Part shown: positions 25,501 to 35,880 of the stretch, piece after piece | How the letters are laid out: each line of letters begins with the position of its first letter | How positions within the stretch are numbered: position 1 is the first letter of the stretch | The notes under the pieces: model-generated | Database searches by the model: none | Told to the model about the DNA's origin: nothing | The model's input: the letters and a program-made list of their open reading frames with translations, nothing else | NCBI GenBank assembly: GCA_021229015.1 | Contig: CM037784.1 | Location: forward strand, 65,065,223 to 65,129,222 | Source: Solen grandis | Taxonomy: Eukaryota; Mollusca; Bivalvia; Adapedonta; Solenidae | Reading direction: 5' to 3' | DNA length: 64,000 nucleotides | Translations under genes and position numbers: made by a program

Positions 25501-27464
25501 GGTTCGATCGCCGACCGCGACATACAAATGTCGTTAAAAATGGGTGTGTTGATACGTGTAAAATGGTACATAACACTCTTGGCTGGGGTTAAGCATATAA
25601 GAAAAGTTCCATGACTGGTAGTCCTGGTAATAGGATAATGCGACTAGAGGGGGTGTCACCGGTCTATGTCGTGATATTGCAGTGCTGCGGTACTTAATTC
25701 ACCTCGTCTAGGACAGTCTTCAAATGAACACATACTATCTGGAATTGTGGTTTAAAACGTGCTTAACCTGATCCTGTCGAATAATAAATATTATTGTGTA
25801 GTTTGTTCTTAATATCTATTTTTATTACTTAATCAATACTGTCTGGTGTTCATAATGTATGTCAAACTCATATCACAGAAAAGGTTTATTGTGCCACGTG
25901 TTTCCTTCTGACGCTTCTAATCAGTAGGAAATTAACCAATCAAATTCAAAGGATCGGGGGGTTTTTTTGTTGTTTTTTTTGCTTTAGTTCTAGTGCGTGT
26001 ATCTAACGTCACCTGTATCATGTCCGGTTTACCTTAAATAATAGGCGTATTTTCAGAAGAAGTATAGGAATGTAACAATTAGAAATAACAAGCTGGATGA
26101 TTCATTTGTGCCATTTCGATAAATCATTAATTTAATAATATTTAATACTTGTGCTTTATTTGGATATACAGCATGTACCAGGTCCTCGCGATGAGTTTTC
26201 TACGGTGTCCTGATCAGGCCAGTTTAATCCTCGCCTCTCCATCACGTGACAACACGGTAATTATCGCATGAAACATATATACATGCGAACAATCCCCGCC
26301 TCTCCAACACGTGACAACACGGTACTTATCGTATGAAACATATATACATGCGAACAATCCTCGCCTCTCCATCACGTGACAACACGGTACTTATCGCATG
26401 AAACATATATACATGCGACCAATCCTCGCCTCTCCAACACGTGACAACACAGTAATTATCGCATGAAACATATGTACATGCGAACAATCCTCGCCTCTCC
26501 AACACGTGACAACACAGTAATTATCGCATGAAACATATATACATGCGAACAATCCTCGCCTCTCCATCACGTGACAACACGGTACTTATCGCATGAAACA
26601 TATATACATGCGAACAATCCTCGCCTCTCCATCACGTGACAACACGGTACTTATCGCATGAAACATATGTACATGCGAACAATCCTCGCCTCTCCATCAC
26701 GTGACAACACGTAATTATCGCATGAAACATATATACATGCGAACAATCCTCGCCTCTCCAACACGTGACAACACGGTAATTATCGCATGAAACATATATA
26801 CATGCGACCAATCCTCGGCGATAATAATCCTCGCGTGTCTTTAATTTACAACAAGGGACAGAGCGATAAGGCGAGGTTTTCTTTTACAGATATCGGCCTC
26901 ATTTGAAATTAAACCAAGGACCTAATTTTTTGCGGATAAAACACTTGATCACATGAATAAATACACAATCTGATATGTGACGCCATTGCTTAGCTGTTAA
27001 GGTCAACGTAAATAGCGTAGCGTATTGAGGAAATGTGGATCGAACTTGTCCGCTGCATTATGAAATCAAATTCATTACATAACAATATACAAATACATAT
27101 AATCGCATTTGTTTTGACCACATTTGTTGCAATTTTCAACAAAATCTATCCATCTTTTATTAAGATGTAGGTATTTGTAGAACTGCAAAGTTAAAAGTGA
27201 CTCGAAGTGTACGAGCGAACGTACATATGCATTACGCGCACATAAACACGCGCTTGCACGCTCAGGGGCAAGCAGACAACTTATTGCGTAATGACGGATA
27301 AAAAGCTTTACCATGGAAATAAACATCCACATGACGCACGCGGTGTGAAGCAGACGGATTCGATACTGTCCATCCTGCAGGCGGTAACAGGTACCATTTC
27401 CGTCCTTCCGGTTCGGTGTGCTGACGTCATCACTAGCTATCGTTACCGGTCCTTTATCCAACAT
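21509..27464 (-). CDS. MFSD4/NaGLT1-like major facilitator transporter (4 exons, 3 frame breaks)
   Basis: Exons 27464-27312, 25030-24884, 23644-23505 and 22520-21509 join with consistent phases and GT/AG borders into about 482 residues, close to the roughly 500 of MFSD4 proteins. Family-like features in order: GWNTAVVGSTFPDL in the first membrane segment, SIGYLLGSFVFGVLFDR, then GGTDVGGN spanning the exon 3/4 junction, APFMQWIHFGFSFGG, and SSIFWGTFAAGRFVGI opening the second half. About 12 membrane segments are split by an acidic loop. Related proteins are plasma-membrane solute or sodium-glucose transporters; the substrate here is unknown. Three single extra bases (near 24967, 22405 and 21661) break the frame. 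All three are +1, so uncorrected insertion errors are as likely as a young pseudogene. Intron 1 holds a SINE and a 65-bp tandem array. Confidence 0.8.
23505..23644 (-). CDS. transporter exon 3
   Basis: Acceptor CTGTAG, donor GACGTAG|GTAATA. Encodes RMDRMLLLATVTSLLAIS, then a loop with two Cys and INFLSGVFMGGTDVG. The split codon completes the G-G-N motif typical of this family with exon 4. Confidence 0.85.
24304..24790 (-). mobile_element. probable LINE 3' end (in transporter intron 2)
   Basis: The minus strand ends CAATAAAATTTCTGTCTGTTCTG, close to the end of the LINE fragment at 37.7 kb (AATAAAGATTTTGTTCTGTTC). The left edge is visible; the right limit is a guess and no coding motif was found. 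Confidence 0.4.
24884..25030 (-). CDS. transporter exon 2, with +1 break
   Basis: Acceptor CCCCCAG, donor GACAG|GTAAGG. It opens GWNTAVVGSTFPDLRLIMAKD, then must change frame within GATCTGGAAACAG (about 24960-24972) to continue KQLPWIFTASSIGYLLGS. Without the change it hits TGA just before the donor. Removing one base makes the phase fit exon 3 exactly. Confidence 0.8.
25445..25745 (+). mobile_element. tRNA-derived SINE, family 3 (in transporter intron 1)
   Basis: A tRNA-like head has an A-box-like TAGCTTAATG and B box AGGTTCGATCG, followed by an unrelated body of about 220 bases with CACCGGTCTATGTCGTGATA. Boundaries are approximate. It differs from the other two SINE families here. Confidence 0.6.
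26228..26812. repeat. 9-copy, 65-bp tandem array in transporter intron 1
   Basis: Nine nearly identical units, each with CGCCTCTCCA(A/T)CACGTGACAAC followed by CGCATGAAACATATATACATGCG. The first block holds the E-box palindrome CACGTG, and the second is a hairpin with CGCATG/CATGCG arms around 11 bases. Units differ only by a few substitutions and one 1-base deletion, so the array is young or homogenised. Confidence 0.95.
27312..27464 (-). CDS. transporter exon 1
   Basis: Encodes 51 residues starting MLDKGPVTIA and ending in the hydrophobic TACVMWMFISM, the start of membrane segment 1. An in-frame TAA directly precedes the ATG, so this is the first possible Met. The donor ATG|GTAAAG leaves phase 0, and the segment continues in exon 2 as GWNTAVVG. 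Confidence 0.75.
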
Positions 27465-30400
27465 TTTTTATACCTTGTTTTGCGTTTATACTCGTTAAAC
27501 TAATTTCTTTTTCTATATAATTTTAGATGTTCAAATTATGTAATTATTTCTGGAAAAGAAACAATTTCACCCAGCACAATACTGTCTAGTTCTGAAACTG
27601 AAATATTCTTATCTGAATGTAACCTATTTACAGAAAGATGCATTGGTTGTGCTTTAAAATACATTCTTTAGTTATTAAGACGCTGTGGAATCCGCATTGG
27701 GGTAAACTGATAACATTTTTCGCTCGTCTATGTAAACTGCCTCCGGACAGTGTGATACTGTAAGCGTACCAATGGCGCAGTGTGCATTGGTAGAATAATG
27801 GGTCCAAATCAGACAAGCGCAAAAAGCTTGAACCCCGATAAGGTCAAGATTTAAGAGCAAATTGCCATAAGTCATAGAATGGGATTTTAAGTAAGTTCGA
27901 CGTAAAAAAAGAACGAAACTGAACAGCCTGGATTTCGTGTCACTGATTTGAGATGTAAAGTAATTTTTCAATCTCCAACGCAGGAGAATTAGCATTATTA
28001 TTATTTTGCAGATCTCTGCCGCAGTGAGTTAAAAAAAATAGCTCAGTTTCAGCTAAATCACAGGTAACCAATAGCGTGACCATTGGCACTCACCATGGTC
28101 ACGTGGTAAATCAGTGTGGCAGTGATTCCACTGCGACAGAATTTGGTACCCGGTGGTGTGTGAGAAACACTGTTGCGTGAGGACATGCTGTTAAAAAATC
28201 AGTTTCATTTTGTATATTTGAAACAATCAACGCCTACACTTTTTGATTTTGATACTTTATAATCGCAGGAAAAATTAAAGATTCGCGTTTCCAGTCAGAC
28301 GGCCTGACAAATGATAACGACCTGCGAACATGACCTCTGCTGTAGATCAGTGGGTCTACCCCTGTACATCTGTGGTTTTTATACAATTCCTGTAATTATT
28401 ATGACGTCGCCGTAATAAATAAAGCAACACCAGCATTTCAAATTAATAATATTCGAATCTTTTTGGTTATTATATAAACGAATTTATGCAAGAAACAATA
28501 TATTTGATATTACCAAATTTCTTAAAACACTATGAAGCAAACAATAAATATTTGGACATAAAAATGTCCTTTATAGCAGCTCGTTCACAGATGGTCAATG
28601 ACTAAGAATTTGATTTTCAACTATACGATGTATGTATTACGTCAATCAATAGCCTTCTACGGACGTATGGTCACCCAATGCAATCGTCCGTGGTACCGCA
28701 AGCACCTGCGGGGATACCGTATTCTATATTTAACCAATTTCCTCGAAAAAGGCGTTTTCCCGTGCAATGTGACCTACGCTTACCGAGTTTATTTATCAAG
28801 AAACTAAGACTTCACCAACATTAACAAGCGAGAGTAGATACATATTCATTTCTACCAATCATCTGTGAAATTTATTCCGATCATCAAGGGAAGTTACTCT
28901 CTTGGAGTTCAAGGGGGTGGGGGCGTATAAGTTATGGATATTTACTTAAATTCATTAAGTAGTTACACTTATTTGGTGTCTTTTTAAAGATGTTATACTA
29001 TAAATACCTTGATTTTATTGTTCTTGGTATTTTTAAGACATAAATTTCTTTTCTTTCCCTATTACGCACCAAACACCTGCTTCGGAATTATACAACGTTG
29101 TTATATCTATCGAACAATGTACATGTACTTCAAATGAAAATGGGGCAGTGGTAAAAGTATTACCGTTATACAAGAAAAACACACAAATTAAGTATGTATC
29201 CATGTCAATATTGAATCTTGCAATCAGTCTTTGTAGGTACTGCTATTCGGCTTTAAAAGGGTTTGTCTGAAGACGTACAATTTTATGCCCGGTTTAAAAG
29301 GTATCTGGAAGAGTTTATGTTCAGTTTAGAAACATAATTTTCAGTATAATCTTAAACAAAAAATCTCACAATCACGAGAGAAACAATGTTCCGTGTGGTA
29401 AGACTTGATCGAAGCATAAACTCAGCCGAGTTGGTGAATTTTACATTAGAATGATCTTCCGAAAATTAAAGATAACAGAAATAAACTACCAATGAAATTT
29501 CTGTGCAGTAATATGACTGCATCTGAAACTGTCCCATAACACAAGACGAAGTAAACATCAGTCTATATTCGAAAACTTTAACATGGCAAAACAAAGGATA
29601 TAAATGGGACAAGTGCAGAATTTTATTTTGGAAAAAATAGACCTATATTGCCAGATTTGATGTGAAAGTATTATTGTTCCGAAATATATAAGCAAGGGTC
29701 AAGATTTAATCCATTTAATTACAGAAGCATTTTTTCATATAAGTGTGTTCTGAAATATTGATTGCTCATTTAAATTATGGAAGTGGTCAGCACAGTTCAA
29801 TAAAACCGACGAGTCCCAGGCGGGTTTTGGCGTTTGAAACTTTTCCGTGGATAATATTTACATTACAAATTGTAAACCAAAATACATATCGAAATCAAAT
29901 GGGTGGGTTTATTTTAAATGTTGACTTTAAGAAAGTCATTAACTTATAAATAAATCATTTGCAACAATGCAGGAGTAAATTCCTTAAATTAACCGTCTAT
30001 ATGTAATTGCGAATACAATTATACTGGAATCTTTGATAAGGGGGCATAATCAGTACAGTTCTATTTACATTAAATATTCTAGATTAATACATTACTTTTT
30101 GTGAATTATTGATGATGATTCCATTCTTCAATCTAGAAAATACCAGGTCTTATAATATGTGCCAGTGAACCATATAATGCTTTTAGGGATTTAACAGTTC
30201 TTGTACTGATACCTTGTGAAAAAGTTTTTGTCATAAGTATAATCAATTTTGTAACGTATGCATACATTTTCTTTGAATTTAGAGTTTTTGCATATATCCT
30301 TTAACTATTTGTTTTGATATGTTTGTTTCCCATATATTGTATTGTACTTAGGTTTTTGTGCTTCTTTATTAGGTGCCGTTCAAAGGCATACACGTTGTTA

Positions 30401-31057
30401 GCAAAAATGCCTTAGTTAGCATTGCTAAGATCAAATGTTAACAATTGAGAATGCAAAAATAGCATTATGTAGCCTTTTTAAGTCAGTCTTTAATAGTGTT
30501 TAATGATTTTTAGCGTTTAACGTTGTATCCGTACTTTCAATTAAGATCGATTGTATAAATTATTACAAGATTAAGTTTGATAACAGACTTAGATAAATCA
30601 GGTCCATGGCCACCTTTTATCTTCTGAACCCATGGACTATAGCGTGATTATGTACAAATTTCAACCATTGATGAATCTAGGACGATATGCAGAGATGGAT
30701 TCAGGTGTATGATAAAAGATCCAGGTCACAATGAAAGGTCAAATTAGACTTGGTTTGTTTTTACCTATCCATTCTTACTGATAATGGAATGTGAAATAAA
30801 CATTTAGTTTTCGCCATGTTTGGTATAACTCCGTTCAGCAGTTCTAAAGAAGCGCAAACTGTAAAACCTAACAGACAACGGGAATTATACCCCAGCTGTG
30901 ACTACAGTTCATATAACCTTCATTCAGGTGCACTAAAATTATCTAAGTCTTACTAAACCAAATCATGTTATGAATATATATAATCGATCAAAATTTCATG
31001 AAAGTTATTGGTGAAAACTTTAAACACTATAAGTTTTGCCAATCGCATATTCAATAC

Positions 31058-31091
<34 letters not shown>

Positions 31092-31646
31092 TTTAATGCC
31101 TTGAATGAGACGAAGTCAGTGATTCGGTTTGTTGTACCAGTGATATATCGAAACAAATATAAGGCTTGTTATTTAAGGCTTGGTTGTATGTTTGTGATGA
31201 CATTCTAGTTATTAGCACTTTATCTAATTTTACATGAATGATATAACCAACTATAATTATATTGTTTCTCTTTTTCCTAATTTCACGTTATTATACCATA
31301 TATTGACATAGTCAAACCAAATGTGCCGCACAAACTAGCAATTTTGGCCTTAAAGGGGTTAAATTTTAATCCTTAAGAAATGAGTGACCTCCAACAAACT
31401 TTCTTCCAAGTTGTAGCTGTGTAAATAAAACCTACAGCAATACAGACGACATAATAAGAAATAGATTGTGTTCGTCTTTATTTCCAGTATATTATGTAAG
31501 TTTAACAAAGAGTACATGTGTGGAATAACATGATACTAACTCTACACATAACCACTATATGATGTTATTCACATGAACTTATGCGAAATTTTCACATAGT
31601 GAATAATGTGTAATTTACAAGGAATATTGCACGTTTCATTATTCTT
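27465..31646. other. non-coding stretch upstream of the transporter
   Basis: No gene was recognised. The part next to 27465 should contain the transporter promoter and 5' UTR, but no clear core element can be fixed. A GTATAAAA sits too close to the ATG to serve as a TATA box. A poly(A) run lies at 31063-31089. Confidence 0.5.
31063..31089. repeat. poly(A) tract
   Basis: 27 uninterrupted A. No retroposed body is recognisable to its left. Confidence 0.9.
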
Positions 31647-31856
31647 GGGGGCCTCCGTGGCAGAATCCCGGCAGGGTCATTTGAATTTTCATGTGAGGAA
31701 GCCTTGCAGCTGGCTTGCGGTAGGTTGGTGGTTCTACCCGGATGCCTCCGTGTATTCGGGGTCTTCCTCCACCTGTAATTAGCTGGACATCGCTATATGA
31801 CTGAACTTCTGTCGAAGCGACGGTAAACTCAAATAGTCAAGTCAAATAGTCAAGTC
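31647..31856 (+). mobile_element. SINE family 1 copy with internal deletion
   Basis: Starts GGGGGCCTCCGTGGC, then jumps straight to AATCCCGGCAGGGTCATT, losing everything between the A box and the middle of the B box. The body is intact and ends with a duplicated AAATAGTCAAGTC tail. It cannot be transcribed from an internal promoter. Confidence 0.85.
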
Positions 31857-32152
31857 ATTTTTCTTATAAGCATATTAATTAATTTAAAGAGGCAGATGTT
31901 TTGAAATAAAATATTTTTTAAAGTAGATACACAAAATCAAAATCTAGTTTACCTTTAAATGTTATCTCATTTACTATGGTTAGTGAATCAACTCCTTTTC
32001 TTTAAACCCCGACTGTTTTAGGTTTAAGACGTATGTTTAAGATCACATTAGTTTGTTTGCTAAACAGTAAGAAAATAATATAAAGATTTTAGTTAGAATG
32101 AAAATGATATCATCGACTTTTTTTCATGATTACTATATTTTATTATTATTTC

Positions 32153-32234
32153 CAATCTGACTAAAGTCATCTCCTATATATACGCTACCCTACATAAGGT
32201 TACCGTAGGAAGATCGTGTACTTTAGTCAGATTG
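32153..32234. mobile_element. 82-bp MITE with 10-bp target duplication
   Basis: Perfect 15-bp terminal inverted repeats (CAATCTGACTAAAGT and its complement) enclose 52 bases. The identical TTATTATTTC lies on both sides (32143-32152 and 32235-32244). A 10-bp duplication is more like Mutator-type than Tc1/mariner insertion, though the site is low in complexity. Confidence 0.75.
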
Positions 32235-32845
32235 TTATTATTTCTTTCATATAATTTTCAACGTCTTTTTGGAATTGGTGCATCAATTCAGGCTAATGAC
32301 TTGCATTTGAAATTTCATAAAGATGTAGAAATACAAATGAAGAAATTAAACTGCAGTATGAAGAAAAATGTAACAACACTAACATTCTATGCGGCATAGT
32401 AGAGACATATGCTTAGGGTGTTGTACGAGATCAAGAATGCTAAAAGGACACGAGTAATAAAAAGGAGATAAAGAAATAAAAACAATGATCAAACTGAATA
32501 TATTTTCCAAGTGCGAAAAAGATATACAGGTATTTTTCATGAAACAATGTTTCAAAACATGATGATTTTTTTTTTGGTTTTTGTTTATTTATCTTTTTGA
32601 ACCGACATATTTACTTATTTAACTACATCAATAACTAAAATATATGCTGGTAAGTAATATAGCCTTATTTTTATCTTACAATTGCAAGTACAATTCATTC
32701 GTGATAGAGAAAAATCCTTGAACATGTATATATATATAATTAGTTTGTTTACTTAAGTACATTCCTATAACTGAGTGGCGAAAAGTGGCTAATACAGGAT
32801 ACCCTTGTCATAGTTTGGAAAGGAAACTACATAATTTACCTGTCT

Positions 32846-33570
32846 CTAATATTGAAACCATACAGGGAGGTAATCTTCTTTTGAAATTATAATCACATGG
32901 CAAATTGTTAATGTGATTGCAGTTAAAAAAGTTGTAAAACAAACTGAAAATATGTAAACATCTAACTTCGCGTCAGAATAAGCTATATAAAGATATGATA
33001 TGAAGAAAAAATAAAAAAGTAACATACCGCTAACATATTTTATCGAAGCAAATGTCTGAAAAAGCATTATTTTGGCATAAGCATATGGGTAAATAAATGT
33101 TTCCGTGAGTAAAAATAAACATAAATACGAGAATTGGAAATCCATAAAATAAAACGGGTAAAACAAATTACTTATTGAATAAACTGGCATAAATGAAAGG
33201 TTAAAACAAGTATGTAAGACGTAGATAGTGATGTAAGCAAGAGATAATTTCTCTAGATATGTTTCCGGAAAATGTCTATGTTCGTATAAGCGCAAAAAAC
33301 AACAGAGCAACAACCACATGTTTATGAGAACAGCCTCTGTTTCAAAATGCTTGTCTGTAATCGAAGAATCAAACAGAAAATACATTATTTTCACGTAAAA
33401 CATGCTTCCATTCACGAAAATTAACAGCACATATAGCATCCACGATGAAAGTGGTACTAAAGGCGAGAATGATATTCCCTGATTACTTGTAATTTTCAAC
33501 ATTTTCAAACATGAACTCAAATGCAATTTTAGAGGACCAGTAAGCATCACACAGTTTTCTGGATCTTTAT
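32846..33570 (-). CDS. cGAS-like gene exon 2 (membrane region, tentative)
   Basis: Acceptor ATTTTTGCAG. Opens KDPENCVMLTGPLKLHLSSC and stays open for 241 codons in AT-rich DNA. Hydrophobic stretches include SWMLYVLLIFVNG, INMWLLLCCFLRLY, LAYITIYVLHTC, YLCLFLLTETFIYPYAYA, GMLLFYFFFISYLYIAY and FTTFLTAITLTICHVIII. The length of the open frame and its phase match argue for coding. No known membrane family is recognised. Confidence 0.55.
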
Positions 33571-34706
33571 CTGCAAAAATATTTGTTCCCTAAAAGATAT
33601 CGAAGGGAAGACTACATTTCCATCGCCGAACATGCTTTAATTTCAAAAATATTTTTTACACAGAAGCAAGACTATATTTAGTTTTACAATCTATGCAATG
33701 TTTCAACATAAGACATTTAAAACATACGATGTAAATAATACGATATTTTATTTTCCTTGAGTAGATCAAAATATACTTCAATATCTTTAAACAATTTTTA
33801 TGATGAACGTCCATACCCTTTACCATGAATGCTTCTGTTTCTGCAAAAGAAATGGAGAAACATGCATTATAAGTGTGACTACATAGTTCATTTGATGCTG
33901 TTGGAACCACATGGAAATGCCCCACCTTAGAAAGTACACTCGCAAAATTTGGATTGAGTTTTTTTAGTGTAACAACTGTGCTTGGTTTATTCATTTCAAT
34001 GGCCGGGACTAAGGTCTATGCTCATCCAAAGATCGTTTTTTCTGTCGATAAAGGATTCCCAAAGACACAGAACAGTAATAGCCGGTCCGTGTAAATATAC
34101 TCTATAGCCTTTGATACATCCGCGATAATCTAACACCTGGCTAATTTTCGTTTTCTTCATTGACAACCGAATTGCCTTCAAGAAACAACACTTGAAGTAT
34201 TTATCTTCATCAAATATCTTGGAAAATATCTCCCAGAAAGTATTTCCACCTCGTGAGCATATCAATCTACCATTAGTTTCATCACACATACCTTTATAGG
34301 ATTCTAGGACGTCCCTGTCTTTTATATACACATGTGTTGACGTTTTTACATCATTACACTCTTGTTTTAATTCAATGACACCAGGCTTTGACAGTTCACT
34401 CAGTACTAGCATAAAATCAAATTCGTTTGGCTCTCCAATACGTGTACCTTCCGCCATGCTTCCGACGGGTATCTTTCTCTTTATTTTAAATCTTGGATCA
34501 ACAGATTCTAACACATTTATCAATTCATCAACATAACCATTCACAGCCTTTTGAATGGCTTTAATTTCTAAATGTGACCTCTGAAACTTTATTTTACCCC
34601 GAAGAAGGCTATAAAAATAACCGTTCAGCAATTTCTGTCTCTCCTTTTCGGTCACATGCACGTTGTAGTGAAATAAATACCTTAATTGTTCTCGAACTAA
34701 CTCCAT
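32846..34706 (-). CDS. cGAS-like (Mab-21 domain) nucleotidyltransferase, probable multi-pass membrane C-terminus
   Basis: Exon 34706-33688 encodes a Mab-21/cGAS-like domain: VGSMAEGTRIGEPNEFDFML holds the G-S turn (residues 82-83) and the acidic pair E95/D97, and MSIDLSP holds the third acidic residue D231. The helical part follows with HTYNACFSISFAETEAFM and HHKNCLKILKYIL. In animals such proteins sense RNA or DNA and make cyclic dinucleotides that activate STING; ligand and product here are unknown. One extra base near 34010 (in CCCGG) ends the upstream frame with TGA at 33996; the other frame continues directly. A 117-base intron (33687-33571) joins in phase to a second exon of very hydrophobic sequence with five or six likely membrane helices, giving about 580 residues. 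The start has a good context (gccATGG). The fusion is inferred from phase and splice sites only. Confidence 0.72.
33688..34706 (-). CDS. cGAS-like gene exon 1 (catalytic domain)
   Basis: Contains the whole visible nucleotidyltransferase core and the first part of the helical Mab-21 half, ending LMLKHCID before a donor ATT|GTAAAAC. It is 1019 bases long; removing the one extra base leaves phase 1, which fits exon 2. If the donor is not used, the frame ends at 33656 after 14 more residues. Confidence 0.8.
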
Positions 34707-35404
34707 GGCAAATATTTTTTTTAAATATTATCCATATTAAAACCAGCAATAAATTTTTTTTTATACCGAACAAAATTCGATCTTTCACTGAGTATATTGG
34801 TAGTTCAATACGCCCATAAAATGCATAGTAAAGTAATGAAAGAGCTAACATAATTGAATCGCTCTATCTCTTGTGTATGTGTATTCATATCTGTGTAATT
34901 TTCCAGTTATCGTATCTACCAGGTGTGTGTATTATCAAATTGTGTAAATGAACATGTTTGTTTGCCACAATACATCCCGTTTTAAAAATATGTCAATGCA
35001 TTTGCGTGTAGCTTACGGTAATAAAATGACAAATCCCGCAAATTAATGTATTTCAAAGCACATATTTACTTTTTCATATTACTTTGACAATGTTAAGTGA
35101 ACACAACTAGTAACCCACATCGTTAAAAATATGACACCCTAACTAACTTTTGTTTTTGTCTAAAGTTTGTCCCGTGCACATTTTATGCACTGATATCGTC
35201 ATATATACAGTATATACAGTGATTATCTTAGGATAGTCTAAATGTCATACAAAAATGTGACTTCCGCATAATTTATACAAATACTGGATCTGTCAACGAA
35301 CGATCTAGATGACAATTCTTTGTTCATTTTTTCGACGCACATATTTCCGGTTTTCCATCCGTCCGTCCGTTCGCGTCCGTCCGTCTGTCTACAATTTACA
35401 TTGG
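34707..35404. other. upstream region of the cGAS-like gene
   Basis: This should hold its promoter and 5' UTR. No convincing TATA box or immune-type enhancer motif was found by eye. A GTCCGTCC-type simple stretch lies at 35360-35390. Confidence 0.45.
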
Positions 35405-35665
35405 CCCTAACATTTACTCAGCAACCACAACAGACAGGTAGGTACAGGTATAGTGCTGCTACACTACAGTATCACGCCGTAAACCAGTGGCATGATACCA
35501 CACCAAGTCACGGGCCAACCTGTAGTCATGCAACTACCCTTATATGCTGAATGCCAAGCAAGGGAGCTATAACAGTACAATCTTTTACGACTTTGCTATG
35601 TCTTGGCCGGGGACCGCACCCACGACCTCCCGCTCCCGAGGCGGACGCTCTAGCCACTCGGCTAC
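35405..35665 (-). mobile_element. tRNA-derived SINE, family 2
   Basis: The reverse complement begins GTAGCCGAGTGGCTAGAGCG (A box) and continues to a B-box-like GTCGTGGGTGCGGTCC. A body with GTGTGGTATCATGCCACTGG and CAGCACTATACCTG follows. The 3' tail (left side) is degraded. Confidence 0.8.
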
Positions 35666-35816
35666 ATGTATTTACATGTACATTTTGGTAAATTATTTTT
35701 ACTTTGTATACATAATTTGATATTTACAGCCAAATATGATTTGGAGATTAATTTGGACAAAAATCTTTTTAATTTCCAAACCGGTAACCATTTAGCGGAT
35801 ACAGTCGTGTTTTAAT

Positions 35817-35880
35817 GTCCTGGCAAACAGAGCAGACCCAGATCGGACAGCTTTTTTTTTAAGCTGTCTGCCCAGGACCT
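35817..35880. repeat. imperfect hairpin with T-rich loop
   Basis: GTCCTGGCA ... GGACAGCTT, a run of T, then AAGCTGTCTGCCCAGGAC. The inner arms GACAGCTT/AAGCTGTC are perfect and the outer arms pair after a bulge. No function is assigned. Confidence 0.7.

Noticed and set aside
26228..26812. CRISPR-like regular array
   Set aside because: The whole 65-bp unit is repeated with no unique spacers and it lies in an animal gene intron.
27675..27995. 106-codon minus-strand frame upstream of the transporter
   Set aside because: No domain, no link by splice phase to exon 1, and composition like the surrounding DNA.
34609..34851. 80-codon minus-strand frame overlapping the start of the cGAS-like gene
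   Set aside because: Different frame from the catalytic domain, AT-driven, and has no motif.
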